A DNA stretch of 64,000 nt from JAAYDI01 sp052034005. GTDB taxonomy: Bacteria > Planctomycetota > Planctomycetia > Pirellulales > Pirellulaceae. This document shows positions 34,472 through 43,628 of this stretch, one piece after another. Under the pieces are notes generated by a model that saw only the letters and a program-made list of their open reading frames with translations, did not search any database and was not told where the DNA came from. The translations under genes and the position numbers were made by a program. Where the stretch lies: positions 105,047-169,046 of the forward strand of contig JBPOJB010000010.1 in the NCBI GenBank assembly GCA_052034005.1. Reading direction: 5' to 3'. Position 1 is the first letter of the stretch, and each line of letters opens with the position of its first letter.

Positions 34472-35983
34472 ATGCACAAGATCATTCTGACAGTGGTGGT
34501 GGCCGTCATCGGTTGCTCGACGGGCTGGGCCCAGAGCGTCGGCCTCGACTTCTACGACGACCTCGCCGCGTTGCCGTTCATCCATGACAATGTTCAATCC
34601 CATTATGTCTCGAGCTACGACCGCACAGGCGGCAACGATGACGGGTTTCGCGGCACATACTCCCAGCTGTATGTGCAGGACGACGGCGAGCATGTGATTT
34701 TTGAGGAAGAGGGCCCCGGCTGCATCTACAACTTCTGGTTCACCGGTGACGACCAGCGCCTCCAGTGGGGCCGGATCCGCATCTACCTGGACGGCCGGGA
34801 TCCGTGCGTCTTCGAATCGCCGGCCGAGCGGCTGTTTCTCGGAGAGAGCGCGCCGTTCGTCGAGCCGCTGGTGACCGATGCGTTCGTCTCCAGCGGCGGT
34901 TTCAGTTGCAGCGCGCCGATCCCCTTCCAGAAACACTTGAAAATCACCACCGAGAAGACCGTCGGCTTCTACAACATCTATTACCAGCTCTACAAGGATG
35001 TGACAGTCCGATCCTGGACGCCGAACCAGGATTACTCGTCGCTGATCCGGCTCTGGGAACGCTGTGGCAGCGACCCGAAACGGGTCGCCGAACCCCTGGG
35101 CGTGCAGCGCCAGCATGTCACCTTGGCGCCGGCAGCAGGCCGCGATCTCCCCGAATGCGAACTCGTGCAGCTCGATCATCCGGGCACGATTCAGCACATC
35201 AAGATCAACCCGCTCTTCAAGCCCACCCAATACGGTCTCAATCACGTGTACCTGCGCGTGTTTTACGATGGCGCGGACACGCCCGCGGTCGACGTGCCGC
35301 TCGGACCGTTCTTCGGATCCGGGTTGGGGGAAGCGGATGTGCGCAGCCTGTTCGTCGGCATGTCCAGTTCAGGATCGTACTACTGCTATTTGCCGATGCC
35401 GTTCCGCAAGGGCCTTCGCATGACGCTCCAGAACAGGAGCCATGACGCGGGCGGCGAGTTCCACTGCCAGGTGGCCTACACGCATCAGTTGCCGCAGGCC
35501 CCGGCCGGGGCGCTGGGATACTTCGGCGCGGCATACCGCCGGGCCTGGCCCATCACGGAGACCAGGGATTACGTCCTGTTCGACTACCAGGGCCGCGGCG
35601 CAGTCGTGGGCCAGGTGATGACCGTCGAGCCGGTCCACAGTGACATCAAACGCTGGTGGGAAGGCGACCTGCGCATCACGATCGACGGCGAGAGTACGCC
35701 GCGCTTCCACGGCACGGGACATGAAGATGAATACCAGGGCGGCTGGTCCAACTTCTGGCTCACCAACCCCTACTCGCTGCCGCTGTTCGGCGAACCCAAG
35801 ACGGAGAACCTGGTGAATGTCGGCGGCCAGATCAACGGCTCGACGACCGCCTACCGGTTCTGGCCCGGCAAGATCCATTTCGCCCGGTCGATCACGATCT
35901 CGACCGAGCATGGGAACCAGAATGACACGCCCGCGAACTACTCATCGTTGGTCTACTACTACTATGTTCCGCCGGCCACATGA
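34472..35983 (+). CDS. DUF2961 secreted protein
   Basis: Exported protein of 503 aa with a signal peptide (KIILTVVVAVIGCSTGWAQ) and the DUF2961 fold: SYDRTGGNDDGFRG, GPGCIYNFWFTG, RIRIYLDGRDPCVFESP, and the late blocks GDLRITIDGESTPRFHGTGHEDEY and GHEDEYQGGWSNFW. DUF2961 includes difructose-anhydride-type glycoside hydrolases with acidic catalytic residues. That suggests a carbohydrate role, in keeping with the AKR and propeller in the same operon. Confidence 0.8.
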   Translation: MHKIILTVVVAVIGCSTGWAQSVGLDFYDDLAALPFIHDNVQSHYVSSYDRTGGNDDGFRGTYSQLYVQDDGEHVIFEEEGPGCIYNFWFTGDDQRLQWGRIRIYLDGRDPCVFESPAERLFLGESAPFVEPLVTDAFVSSGGFSCSAPIPFQKHLKITTEKTVGFYNIYYQLYKDVTVRSWTPNQDYSSLIRLWERCGSDPKRVAEPLGVQRQHVTLAPAAGRDLPECELVQLDHPGTIQHIKINPLFKPTQYGLNHVYLRVFYDGADTPAVDVPLGPFFGSGLGEADVRSLFVGMSSSGSYYCYLPMPFRKGLRMTLQNRSHDAGGEFHCQVAYTHQLPQAPAGALGYFGAAYRRAWPITETRDYVLFDYQGRGAVVGQVMTVEPVHSDIKRWWEGDLRITIDGESTPRFHGTGHEDEYQGGWSNFWLTNPYSLPLFGEPKTENLVNVGGQINGSTTAYRFWPGKIHFARSITISTEHGNQNDTPANYSSLVYYYYVPPAT

Positions 35984-36123
35984 CGGAGACGTGGGGTGGT
36001 GAAAGGCCGGTTGGTTCGGTGTGCGGACGTGACCCAGGGCGTCGCTCCGCGACTGTGCCGCTCGGCTCTGCTCATGGGCTCCCTTCGGCCCCGTCGCTTC
36101 CCGACTACGAGCTCAGTCCTAAC

Positions 36124-36960
36124 CACCGCGCGACCTGCAAGCCAATGGATGGTGCGTTTCGTGTAGCGATAAGCGACGACGCTTCTGGTCTGACTGCCTG
36201 ACTTGCCTCAGGACAGACCCCCCCCAGCCCCCCCTTTGCAAGGGGGGGAAAGGAAAGGGAGCCGGCTAATGCGCGCGCTCGCGCAGTTGGACACCCCCCC
36301 CTTTTACAAGGGGGTGCAGGGGGGGTAGCTGACGCACTCGCTCGCGCGCCCACCCAAACAAACATCCCCCCCTTTACAAGGGGGGGCAGGGGGGGGGGGG
36401 GGTAGCTAACGCACTCGCACGCGCCCCCACCCAAACAACCCCCCCCCTTTGCAAGGGGGGGAGGGGAGGGTAGCACCTCACACGACCCTGGTCTCCGTGC
36501 CGGACCGTTTCGAGGTCCAACCGGACCACTGGCTCGAGGCGGTGCCCGATCTGCTCCAACGCCCCCTTGATCATCACGTAGGGCCTCAGTCTCCGGCGTG
36601 TCCACCGCGCGATCTGCAAGCCAATGGATGTCGCGTTTCGTGTAGCGATAAGCGACGATGCTTCTGGTCTGACTGCCTGACTTGCCTCAGGACAGCCCCC
36701 CCAGCCCCCCCTTTGCAAGGGGGGAGAGAAATGGGGGCCGGCTAATGTGCGCGCTCGCGCAGTTGGACACCCCCCCCTTACAAATGGGGGAAGGGTAGCT
36801 AACGCACTCGCTCGCGCGCCCACCCGGATAAACCTCCCCCCCTCGCAAAGCGGGGCTGGCTAACCACTCGCTCGCGCGCCCACCCAAACAACCCTGCCCC
36901 CCTTTACAAGGGGGGGCAGGGGGGGGTAATAACCTTACACGACCCTGGTCTCCGTGCTGG
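36124..36960. repeat. Duplicated ~480-bp unit containing hairpin elements
   Basis: CACCGCGCGA(C/T)CTGCAAGCC begins at 36124 and again at 36603, and the next 110 bases match closely, including TTTCGTGTAGCGATAAGCGA and CTTCTGGTCTGACTGCCTGA. Both copies end with CACGACCCTGGTCTCCGTGC (36481 and 36938). The copies differ by small indels in homopolymer runs. The unit is non-coding and lies between convergent genes. Confidence 0.75.
36228..36916. repeat. Array of eight C-run/G-run hairpins alternating with a CTCGCGCG spacer
   Basis: Eight elements of the form C6-8 TTT(GC/AC)AA G5-7 occur at about 36228, 36294, 36366, 36439, 36705, 36771, 36836 and 36897; two (36771, 36836) are degenerate. Each can fold as a hairpin and most are trailed by a further G-run. 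The spacers are themselves repeated: four contain ACTCGCTCGCGCGCCCACCC or close variants, and two contain GCGCGCTCGCGCAGTTGGAC. The hairpins could be bidirectional terminators or mobile palindromic elements. Confidence 0.7.
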
Positions 36961-37159
36961 ACCGGTAATCCAGACGCTCTGCTTCGGTTCTCTCTGACTC
37001 AGCTCCCCGGATTCAGCTCGAGCTCACCATGATGGCTGGGCCGAAGGCCAAGTGCACCGCAGCCTGACCCGATGAATCGGTCCCACCGCGGACTGCTCTT
37101 CACCTGAGCGCGCGAGGGCCGATCACCACCCGCCTCCCCGCGATCCGACGGCGGACGCG

Positions 37160-38326
37160 TTACGCCTTGTGGTAGACGATCCGTCCGCCCACGATGGTTG
37201 CCTGAACGTCCAGGTCGTCGTCAATGACCGCCAGGTCCGCGTCCGAGCCCTCCTGGATCGCCCCCTTGCGCGGCCACAGTGACAGGACTTTGGCAGGCAC
37301 CTCCGTCACCGTACGGATCGCGTCGCGGAGCGAACAGCCGGTGAAGCGGATGAATCGGCGGACCAATTCCGAGAGCCCGACCGCCGTGCCGACCAGCGTA
37401 CCGTCGTGATAGAGGGCCGCGCCTCCGCGGGCGGTGTACGGCAGGCCGTTGTAGACGTAGGTGCCGTCGGGCAGCCCAAGCGCCTGGATGCCGTCCGTGA
37501 TGACGACGCAGCGGTCGACGCCGACCGACTGGCGGACGAAGGAGATGACTGCCGGGTGCAAATGCACGCCGTCGGCAATCAGCTGGACCGTGACGGCCGG
37601 ATGGGCCAGGATGGCCAGCAACGGTCCGGGATTGCGGTGGTGCAGCGAGGGCATGGCGTTGAACAAGTGCGTCGCGTGCGACACGCCGGCTTCGAACCCC
37701 TGCATCGTCTCCTCGTAGGAGGCACTCGAGTGCGCGATGGCCGCCACGCACCCGGCCGAGACCAGATGACGGATCAGCGGCAGGCAGCCGGGCAGCTCCG
37801 GCGCCAGGGTCATCATCCGCAGCGTCCCGTCGAGCAACGCTTCGATCTCTCCCCGTGTCCGATCGCTCGGCAGTCCGATGCAGTCGGGCTGGATCATGCC
37901 CCGCTTCTGCGGCGCGATGAACGGCCCTTCGAGGTGCGCGCCCAGCAACCGAGCCCCATCCAGGTCCCGGCCGGTCAACTCGGCCACGACCGGCAGGTGC
38001 CGGTTGTCGCCTCCCGGCCGAAACACGGTGGTCGCCAGGAAGCCGGTGACACCGTACCGCGCACAGGTGCGGGCAATCGTCGCGATGGCTTCGGGGCTGG
38101 CATCCAGCACATCGGCCCCGCCCGCCCCTTGAATATGCACATCCAGGAAGCCGGGCACGACGAGCTTCCCGCGCGCATCGAATGTGCGCTGCGCGCCGGG
38201 TGATTCGATCGAGGCCGCCACCCGCTCGATCCGGCCGTCCGCGATCAGCAGAGAAGCCGGTGAAGGATGTTGGGAATCGAGCAGCCGTGCGTTGGTAATG
38301 AGCAATCGGGTTGGCACAGGGAGCAT
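37160..38326 (-). CDS. nagA: N-acetylglucosamine-6-phosphate deacetylase
   Basis: Cytoplasmic amidohydrolase of 388 aa that deacetylates GlcNAc-6-phosphate in amino-sugar and peptidoglycan recycling. Family motifs are present: VPGFLDVHIQGAGGADV, the metal-binding Glu in GAHLEGPFI, His in IAHSSASYEET and HATHLFNAM, and the catalytic Asp in VVITDGIQALG. ATG 38326 gives the normal N-terminus. No nagB or sugar transporter gene is adjacent. It is divergent from the trkH operon. Confidence 0.9.
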   Translation of the reverse strand: MLPVPTRLLITNARLLDSQHPSPASLLIADGRIERVAASIESPGAQRTFDARGKLVVPGFLDVHIQGAGGADVLDASPEAIATIARTCARYGVTGFLATTVFRPGGDNRHLPVVAELTGRDLDGARLLGAHLEGPFIAPQKRGMIQPDCIGLPSDRTRGEIEALLDGTLRMMTLAPELPGCLPLIRHLVSAGCVAAIAHSSASYEETMQGFEAGVSHATHLFNAMPSLHHRNPGPLLAILAHPAVTVQLIADGVHLHPAVISFVRQSVGVDRCVVITDGIQALGLPDGTYVYNGLPYTARGGAALYHDGTLVGTAVGLSELVRRFIRFTGCSLRDAIRTVTEVPAKVLSLWPRKGAIQEGSDADLAVIDDDLDVQATIVGGRIVYHKA

Positions 38327-38575
38327 TCCTTGGTTCGGAATCGCGTGCGCGCACCAGCATGCGCTGAGCATCTGCCATATAATGCCACCCTGAGCACCGC
38401 GGCACAACGGGACGGATCTCGTGCGGACTCCTCAACGGCCTGCGGGCGCTCCACTTCATCGCCGGGCAACTGCCTCGTTCCTTTGCGCCGTGCAAGTCAT
38501 ACCGGTCATTGGCTTTACGACAGGCGTCGCGCGCCGTGCCGGCGCCCTGCCCTGGCCGGCGGGCGGTTGCTCGTC

Positions 38576-38581
38576 TAGAAT
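38576..38581 (+). promoter_or_regulatory. Probable -10 hexamer of the trkH riboswitch transcript
   Basis: TAGAAT lies so that transcription would begin at about 38588, one base before the riboswitch P1 stem. The -35 region (TGGCCG with a 17-base spacer) is weak. The agreement with the RNA 5' end is the main support. Confidence 0.5.
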
Positions 38582-38588
38582 CCTCCCT

Positions 38589-38738
38589 CGTGCAGCCTAA
38601 TCCGCCTTGTAGTCGAGTTGTCAGCAAGGGGAGCGGGGGAACCATCGGATCGGCTCGGGTCGATCCTGGGGCGCAGGGCCGCGGCAACAGCCCGGGATAC
38701 TTTCAAGTCCTAGCCCGTCAGCTAACCTCGTCGGCACG
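38589..38738 (+). promoter_or_regulatory. c-di-AMP riboswitch (ydaO/yuaA class)
   Basis: The leader of the potassium transporter operon contains the conserved blocks of the ydaO/yuaA RNA in order: CCTAATCCGC (38596-38605), GGGGGAACCA (38635-38644), a GGGGCGCAGGG block, CTTTCAAGTCC, and the hallmark TAGCCCGTCAGCTAACCTCG (38711-38730). The ends pair as CGTGC (38589-38593) with GCACG (38734-38738). Known members bind cyclic di-AMP and usually turn off potassium uptake or cell-wall genes. The position about 90 bases before trkH fits this. Confidence 0.88.
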
Positions 38739-38828
38739 GCCGGACGATGCGTCTGGACCGGTTGGGAGAGCAAGCCCGTCTCTGCACCGGCGCGGTGCTT
38801 GTGCATTGTGAACTGAAGTCCCCGAGAC

Positions 38829-40250
38829 ATGGCAGGCAACGCGGCGCACGCGGCGGCACATCGGCCGTGGCACATGAGGAGGGTTTCCCGTTCGGGGCTG
38901 CGCCATCGAAGATTCGGGCCGGCCGAGACGCTGGTGGGTTCGTTCCTGCTGCTGATCGTGCTCGGCACGCTGAGCCTGAAGTTGAGCCCGGGGCTGTGCC
39001 AGGGCGATTCGCTCACCTGGAACGACGCGGCGTTCACGGCGACCAGCGCCGTCTGCGTCACCGGCTTGACGGTGGTGGATACCGCCACCTACTTCACCGT
39101 GGCCGGACAAGCTGTGGTGCTGGTCTTGATCCAACTGGGCGGCTTGGGGATGCTGGTCCTGACAAGCATTGTCGTGCTGGCCTTGGGTGGGCGGCCGTCG
39201 CTCCGCGCGGAGACGGGCGCCGTCGGTTCGCGATCCGTGGCCCCGCACATCCCTGCCCGGAAGCTGATCGTGGACATCGTGCGGTTCACGTTTCTGCTCG
39301 AGGCCGCCGGTGCCATCCTGTTGTCTGCCTGTTGGGCGCCTCGGCTGGGCTGGACCCGATCGCTGTGGCCGGCGGTCTTCCATTCGGTCAGCGCGTTCTG
39401 CAACGCCGGCTTCTCGACCAACACATCCTCGCTGGTGGGCCTTCGCGATTCGCCGGTCACGATTCTGGTCATTTCATGCCTCATCGTCAGTGGCGGGCTG
39501 GGGTTCGTCACGATGAGAGAAGTGCAGGAGCTGCTGCTCCGGTGGCGGACCACGCGCGGCCGGCGACTGTCGCTGCACAGCCGAATCGTGCTGGTGACCA
39601 CGGCCGTGCTGATCGTCGCGGGCTGGGCGCTCTTCGCGGTCTTCGAGTGGCGTGGGGTCTTGAGCGACATGCCGCTGCTGGACAAGCTCTCCAACGCGTT
39701 CTTCATGAGCGTCACTCCCCGCACGGCGGGCTTCAACACGATCGACTACGGCCAGGCATCCGACAGCACGAATTTCCTGACGATCATCCTGATGATGATC
39801 GGCGGGTCGCCAGGCTCCACGGCGGGCGGCATGAAGACCACGACCTGCGCCTTGCTGGTGCTGCTGGCCTGGTCGCGGCTGCGCAGCCAGGCGACGGCGA
39901 CTTTCGCGCGTCGTTCGGTTCCGGAAGAGACGATCCAGCGCGCGATCGGCTTGTTCGTGATTGCGACCGGCATCATGGTGGTGGGCGTGTTCGCCTTGAC
40001 GCTCAACGGCGACTTCCTCGGCCCCAGCCATGAGTTCCTGGAACGTCTGTTCGAGGCGGCCAGCGCGTTCAACACCGTGGGGCTGTCGATGGGCATTACC
40101 AATCAGCTCCCGGCCGCGTCGCGGTGGGTGCTGATCATGATGATGTTCGCCGGGCGGACCGGCCCGCTGGTGATCGCCACGGCGCTGATCGTCCGTCTGG
40201 CGCGGCGTGGCAGGTTCCGGCACGCCTATGAAGATGTGGTCGTTGGGTAG
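38829..40250 (+). CDS. trkH: Trk/Ktr potassium uptake membrane subunit
   Basis: Potassium channel-like subunit of 473 aa, with four repeated M1-P-M2 units. Filter segments are recognisable: [41 protein letters not shown] and [13 protein letters not shown]; the helix-break loop is [18 protein letters not shown]. It moves K+ across the inner membrane when gated by the RCK protein encoded 33 bases downstream. ATG 38829 is used; an ATG at 38874 would give a shorter basic tail. A c-di-AMP riboswitch precedes it. Confidence 0.88.
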   Translation: MAGNAAHAAAHRPWHMRRVSRSGLRHRRFGPAETLVGSFLLLIVLGTLSLKLSPGLCQGDSLTWNDAAFTATSAVCVTGLTVVDTATYFTVAGQAVVLVLIQLGGLGMLVLTSIVVLALGGRPSLRAETGAVGSRSVAPHIPARKLIVDIVRFTFLLEAAGAILLSACWAPRLGWTRSLWPAVFHSVSAFCNAGFSTNTSSLVGLRDSPVTILVISCLIVSGGLGFVTMREVQELLLRWRTTRGRRLSLHSRIVLVTTAVLIVAGWALFAVFEWRGVLSDMPLLDKLSNAFFMSVTPRTAGFNTIDYGQASDSTNFLTIILMMIGGSPGSTAGGMKTTTCALLVLLAWSRLRSQATATFARRSVPEETIQRAIGLFVIATGIMVVGVFALTLNGDFLGPSHEFLERLFEAASAFNTVGLSMGITNQLPAASRWVLIMMMFAGRTGPLVIATALIVRLARRGRFRHAYEDVVVG

Positions 40251-40283
40251 CAGCGGTCCGCTGCGGACCGGATGGAGCGCAAC

Positions 40284-40940
40284 ATGAAACGTTACGTGGT
40301 CGTCGGGCTCGGGAATTTCGGATTCACTGTGGCGAAGTCGTTGTCGGACAACGGCCATGACGTCATCGCCATCGATCTGGATGGCGACGTCGTCGACCGT
40401 CTGGCGCCGCTGGTTTCCAACGCGGTGGTGGGCGATTGCACCGATCTGGAGACGCTGCAGCGCGTCGGCGCTGCGGAGGCGGATGCGGCCATCGTGTCGA
40501 CGGGCGATGACATGTCGACAAGCATCCTGGCCACGATGGCCCTGCGCGACTTGGAGGTGGAAGACATTTACGTGAAGGTCGTGTCGAACGATCATGCGCG
40601 GATCATGCAACGCATCGGCGTGACGGAGGTCGTGTTTCCGGAGCGTGATACGGCGCTGGCGCTCGCGGCCCGGATTGCCGGCCCCGCCCTGCTCAACTAC
40701 GTGCGTCTGGGGCCGGGCTTCAGCATTCAGGAGATGGGCGTCCCCGGCAGCTGGGACGGCCGGTCGATCCGCGAGCTGGAGCTGCGTCAGCACTACGACA
40801 TCACGATCGTCGCGCTCCACGACGTCCTGACCGGCAAGATCATAGCCACGCCGGACCCGGACCATATTCTCCGCGACTCCGATACGCTGCTGGTCGCGGG
40901 CGACGACGCCGCCCTCGCGCGCGTCGCGAGCATCCGCTGA
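40284..40940 (+). CDS. trkA: Trk/Ktr potassium uptake regulatory RCK subunit
   Basis: Cytoplasmic gating subunit of 218 aa with one RCK unit. An RCK_N Rossmann domain (VVVGLGNFG at the start, then the acidic strand end [23 protein letters not shown]) binds nucleotide, and an RCK_C domain (about 135-218) may bind a further ligand such as c-di-AMP. The single-unit size fits KtrA/KtrC rather than the doubled E. coli TrkA. The ATG at 40284 is preferred because GGAG lies 7 bases upstream; an ATG four codons earlier is possible. Confidence 0.88.
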   Translation: MKRYVVVGLGNFGFTVAKSLSDNGHDVIAIDLDGDVVDRLAPLVSNAVVGDCTDLETLQRVGAAEADAAIVSTGDDMSTSILATMALRDLEVEDIYVKVVSNDHARIMQRIGVTEVVFPERDTALALAARIAGPALLNYVRLGPGFSIQEMGVPGSWDGRSIRELELRQHYDITIVALHDVLTGKIIATPDPDHILRDSDTLLVAGDDAALARVASIR

Positions 40941-41089
40941 CCCATGTCCCGTCTCTCCGGCGTCGGCCTGTGTGTGCGCTGCTCGTCGCGGCCTGGCGCA
41001 CCGGACCGCCACCTCCCAGTCGCCCGGCGCGCCGCGTCAGGCCGAGCATCCGCAGCGCGGCAGGCGCCCGCGTGGTGGTTCGACGGCGA

Positions 41090-42577
41090 CTAATCCAATC
41101 CTCGTGCGAGGCGCTGCAGCAGGCGGCCTTGCGGATCGCGCAGCCGGATCTCCAGGGGCATCCGGCCGGGCAGGCTGTGCGTGGCGCAGCCGAAGCACGG
41201 ATCGTAAGCGCGGAAGGCCATCTCGACCATATTGAGCAGGCCCTCGGTGGCCGCCCGGCCGTGATGAATCAAGGTTTGGGCGGCTTTCTTGACCGACATG
41301 CAGATCGGCGCGTTGTTGTTCGTCGTGCCGACAATCAAGTTGACCTTGGTCAAGATGCCGCGTTCGTCAGTCACGTAGTGGTGCGTGAGCGTGCCGCGCG
41401 GCGCTTCGACCGACGCAATGCCTTCGGTCGGCGTCTCGGTCGGCAACACGCGGTATTCCCGGCTGGTGATCTCCGGGTCCGTCGCCAGCTCCACCCAGCG
41501 TTCGGTGGCGTAGAGCAGTTCGATCAGCCGGGCCCAGTGGGTGGCCAGCGTATGGTTGACCGGCTTGCCGCCCAGCGTCTCGTAGAACTTCAGGTATTCC
41601 GCCTGGGCTCGCGGCGTGGCCATGCCATCCGCGGCGTTCAGGCGCGACAAGGGCGTGGCCTTGTAAACGCCGGAGTCCACGCCGTCCACCAGACCCTTCC
41701 AACCCACCTTCTTCAGGTAGGGGAACTTCAGGTAGCTCCAGGGCTCTACCCGCTCGGCGATATACTCCTGATAGTCCCGGGCGTCGAACTTGGCGTGCTC
41801 CTTGCCATCCGGCCCGACCACACGGATCCGGCCGTCGTAGAAATTCAGCCGGTTGTCGGCGTCGACGGTGCCCATGTTGTAGGTGCGATGGAGATAGGTG
41901 TCGCCGGTGACCAGCTGTACGAAGTCGCTGTTCTCGAGCACGATGTGGGTGAACAGCTCCAGCGAGAACGCGGCGAATTCCAGGGCGTCGCGGCCGAGCT
42001 GTTCGATCTCTTGCCGCTGCTGCTCGGTGATCCCGCGGCTGACGCCGCCGGGCAGGCCCCAGTTCGGATGGATCTTGCGCCCGGCGATCATTTCGATCAA
42101 GTGATGTCCGTCGCGCCGCATCTTGAGCACCTTGCCGGCGACCTGCAGGCCCACTTTCTGGATGATGCCCAGGATGTTGCGTTCGGCGACGGGCGCCGTG
42201 GGGCCGATGACGAAGTCCGGGCCGGCCAGGACGTAGAAATGGGTCGTGTGATCGGTCGCGACGAAGATGTTGTAGAGCATCTCCCGCAGCTTCTTGGCGG
42301 CGGGCGGCGGGTCGACCTGGAACAGGGCGTCCAAGGCCTTGGTCCCGGCGATGTGGTGGGCTTCCGGGCACACGCCGCAGATGCGCGCCGTCAGGTTCGG
42401 CATGTCCTCGGCTTGCCGCCCCACGCAGAACTGCTCGAACCCGCGCAGCTCGGGAATCTGCAGGTAGCAGTTGGCCACATCCCCTTGCTCATCCAGGAAG
42501 ATATCGATCTTGCCATGCCCTTCCAGGCGCGTGATCGGGTCGATGGATATCCGACGGTTCTGGGCCGCGACTGACAT
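41090..42577 (-). CDS. mvhA: NiFe hydrogenase large subunit, MvhA type
   Basis: Catalytic subunit of a cytoplasmic group-3 (F420-non-reducing type) NiFe hydrogenase, 495 aa. The N-terminal nickel motif is RICGVC with Cys67 and Cys70; the C-terminal motif is DPCFGCATH with Cys461 and Cys464. After His467 there are 28 residues that would be cut by a maturation protease. It is the last gene of the redox operon, 25 bases after mvhG with AGGAG upstream. No hyp or protease gene is in the window. With MvhG and MvhD it should pass electrons from H2 to HdrA. Confidence 0.9.
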   Translation of the reverse strand: MSVAAQNRRISIDPITRLEGHGKIDIFLDEQGDVANCYLQIPELRGFEQFCVGRQAEDMPNLTARICGVCPEAHHIAGTKALDALFQVDPPPAAKKLREMLYNIFVATDHTTHFYVLAGPDFVIGPTAPVAERNILGIIQKVGLQVAGKVLKMRRDGHHLIEMIAGRKIHPNWGLPGGVSRGITEQQRQEIEQLGRDALEFAAFSLELFTHIVLENSDFVQLVTGDTYLHRTYNMGTVDADNRLNFYDGRIRVVGPDGKEHAKFDARDYQEYIAERVEPWSYLKFPYLKKVGWKGLVDGVDSGVYKATPLSRLNAADGMATPRAQAEYLKFYETLGGKPVNHTLATHWARLIELLYATERWVELATDPEITSREYRVLPTETPTEGIASVEAPRGTLTHHYVTDERGILTKVNLIVGTTNNNAPICMSVKKAAQTLIHHGRAATEGLLNMVEMAFRAYDPCFGCATHSLPGRMPLEIRLRDPQGRLLQRLARGLD

Positions 42578-42602
42578 GGGGAGGGCTCCTGGGGAAACGT
42601 CG

Positions 42603-43628
42603 TTATGCCGTGTGGTCCGCGGATGTGCCGGCCGGCTCCCGCGCACAACCGTCTCCGTTGCTCGACAGCCTGCTCCGCCGCAGCTGGCTGGCGGCGAGGC
42701 TGAAGCGGTAGAAATTCCCGATCGGGTCGGGGATCCCGTCGCGGATGATCCGGTCGATTTCGTCCGGGTCGTTGGAATCGATCATCGAGGACAATGCGGC
42801 CATCAGGCGTGCGCCGAAGTCCTGGACGCCGTCATTGGGTCCGTAGCAGCCGATGCAGGGCGAGTTGACATTCGGGCATTTGGCGCCGCACCCGGCGCGC
42901 GTCGCGATGCCGCAACAGAGGATGCCTTGTTCCAGCAGGCAGGTGGTTTCGTCCGGCACGATCTCCCACGTGCGATAGAACTTCCTGATCTTCTTGTCCT
43001 GGCGCGTGCGCGGACATTCCTGGCAGACGGTGGTGTCCGCGCCGATCACGGAGCCGGCGGGCGGCAGTTGGTTGTTGATGATGGCCGAGACGGCGTCCCA
43101 AATGCGGTCCGCTTCCGGCGGGCAGCCGGGCAGGTAGTAGTCGACCGGCACGGTCTGGGCGAGCGTCCGGACCGTGTTGTAGAACACGGGCAATTGCAGC
43201 TCCCCTTCGGGCATCGGAGTGGCGGGTTGCGGCTCGATGCCGTCCGGGTTTTCGGTCGAGGGTGTCAGGTGGTAGACCGTGTCGAAGATCTCCCGCCGGT
43301 TGGTGGCGTTGGCCAGGCCCGGGATGCAGCCTTCGATGGCGCACGAACCGAACGCGACGAGCACCTTCGACTTGCGGCGCAGCAGCTGGGCCATGTACTC
43401 CTGCTCGCTGGTGCGAATGCCGCCGTTGAACAGGCAGACGTCGATCCCGCCGTCGTCCATCCGCTCGACATCGTGCACCTTGACATCCATCGCCACGGGC
43501 CAGAAGACGATCTCGAAATGGGCCGCGACATCCAGGATTTTTTCGTTGAGCGCCAGCACCGCGATCTCGCACCCACCGCACGACGCGGCCCAGTACAATG
43601 CCAGCTTGCCCTTTGCGCCGTTGTTCAT
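42603..43628 (-). CDS. mvhG: NiFe hydrogenase small subunit, MvhG type
   Basis: Electron-transferring hydrogenase subunit, 341 aa. The proximal-cluster cysteines include Cys17 and Cys20 (WAASCGGCE), GSCAIEGC and LPGCPP. The second half has further cysteines for medial/distal clusters (CQECPRTR, CCGIATRAGCGAKCPN, PCIGCYG). There is no Tat signal, so the enzyme is cytoplasmic. The start overlaps the mvhD stop (ATGA). The length is slightly above typical MvhG because of a Ser/Arg-rich C-terminal tail. Confidence 0.9.
   Translation of the reverse strand: MNNGAKGKLALYWAASCGGCEIAVLALNEKILDVAAHFEIVFWPVAMDVKVHDVERMDDGGIDVCLFNGGIRTSEQEYMAQLLRRKSKVLVAFGSCAIEGCIPGLANATNRREIFDTVYHLTPSTENPDGIEPQPATPMPEGELQLPVFYNTVRTLAQTVPVDYYLPGCPPEADRIWDAVSAIINNQLPPAGSVIGADTTVCQECPRTRQDKKIRKFYRTWEIVPDETTCLLEQGILCCGIATRAGCGAKCPNVNSPCIGCYGPNDGVQDFGARLMAALSSMIDSNDPDEIDRIIRDGIPDPIGNFYRFSLAASQLRRSRLSSNGDGCAREPAGTSADHTA

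Larger units (their letters stand above)
35984..37159. other. 1.2-kb intergenic region between convergent genes, mostly repeats
   Basis: This gap separates the 3' ends of the DUF2961 gene and nagA. It is dominated from about 36124 to 36960 by a duplicated unit and eight C-run/G-run hairpins, listed separately. The flanks 35984-36123 and 36960-37159 show no gene or RNA that I recognise. Confidence 0.6.
38327..38828. other. Divergent nagA/trkH control region
   Basis: This 502-base gap holds the nagA promoter side (a TATAAT-like sequence at 38378-38383 in an AT-rich patch), the trkH promoter and a c-di-AMP riboswitch (both listed separately), and about 90 bases of trkH leader with a short hairpin GCACCG/CGGTGC at 38784-38798 that may be part of the expression platform. 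Confidence 0.55.

Noticed and set aside
36228..36916. CRISPR-like array
   Set aside because: Both the hairpins and the spacers are repeated, the spacing is irregular (about 66-75 bases within a cluster, with a larger gap between units), and no cas gene is near.
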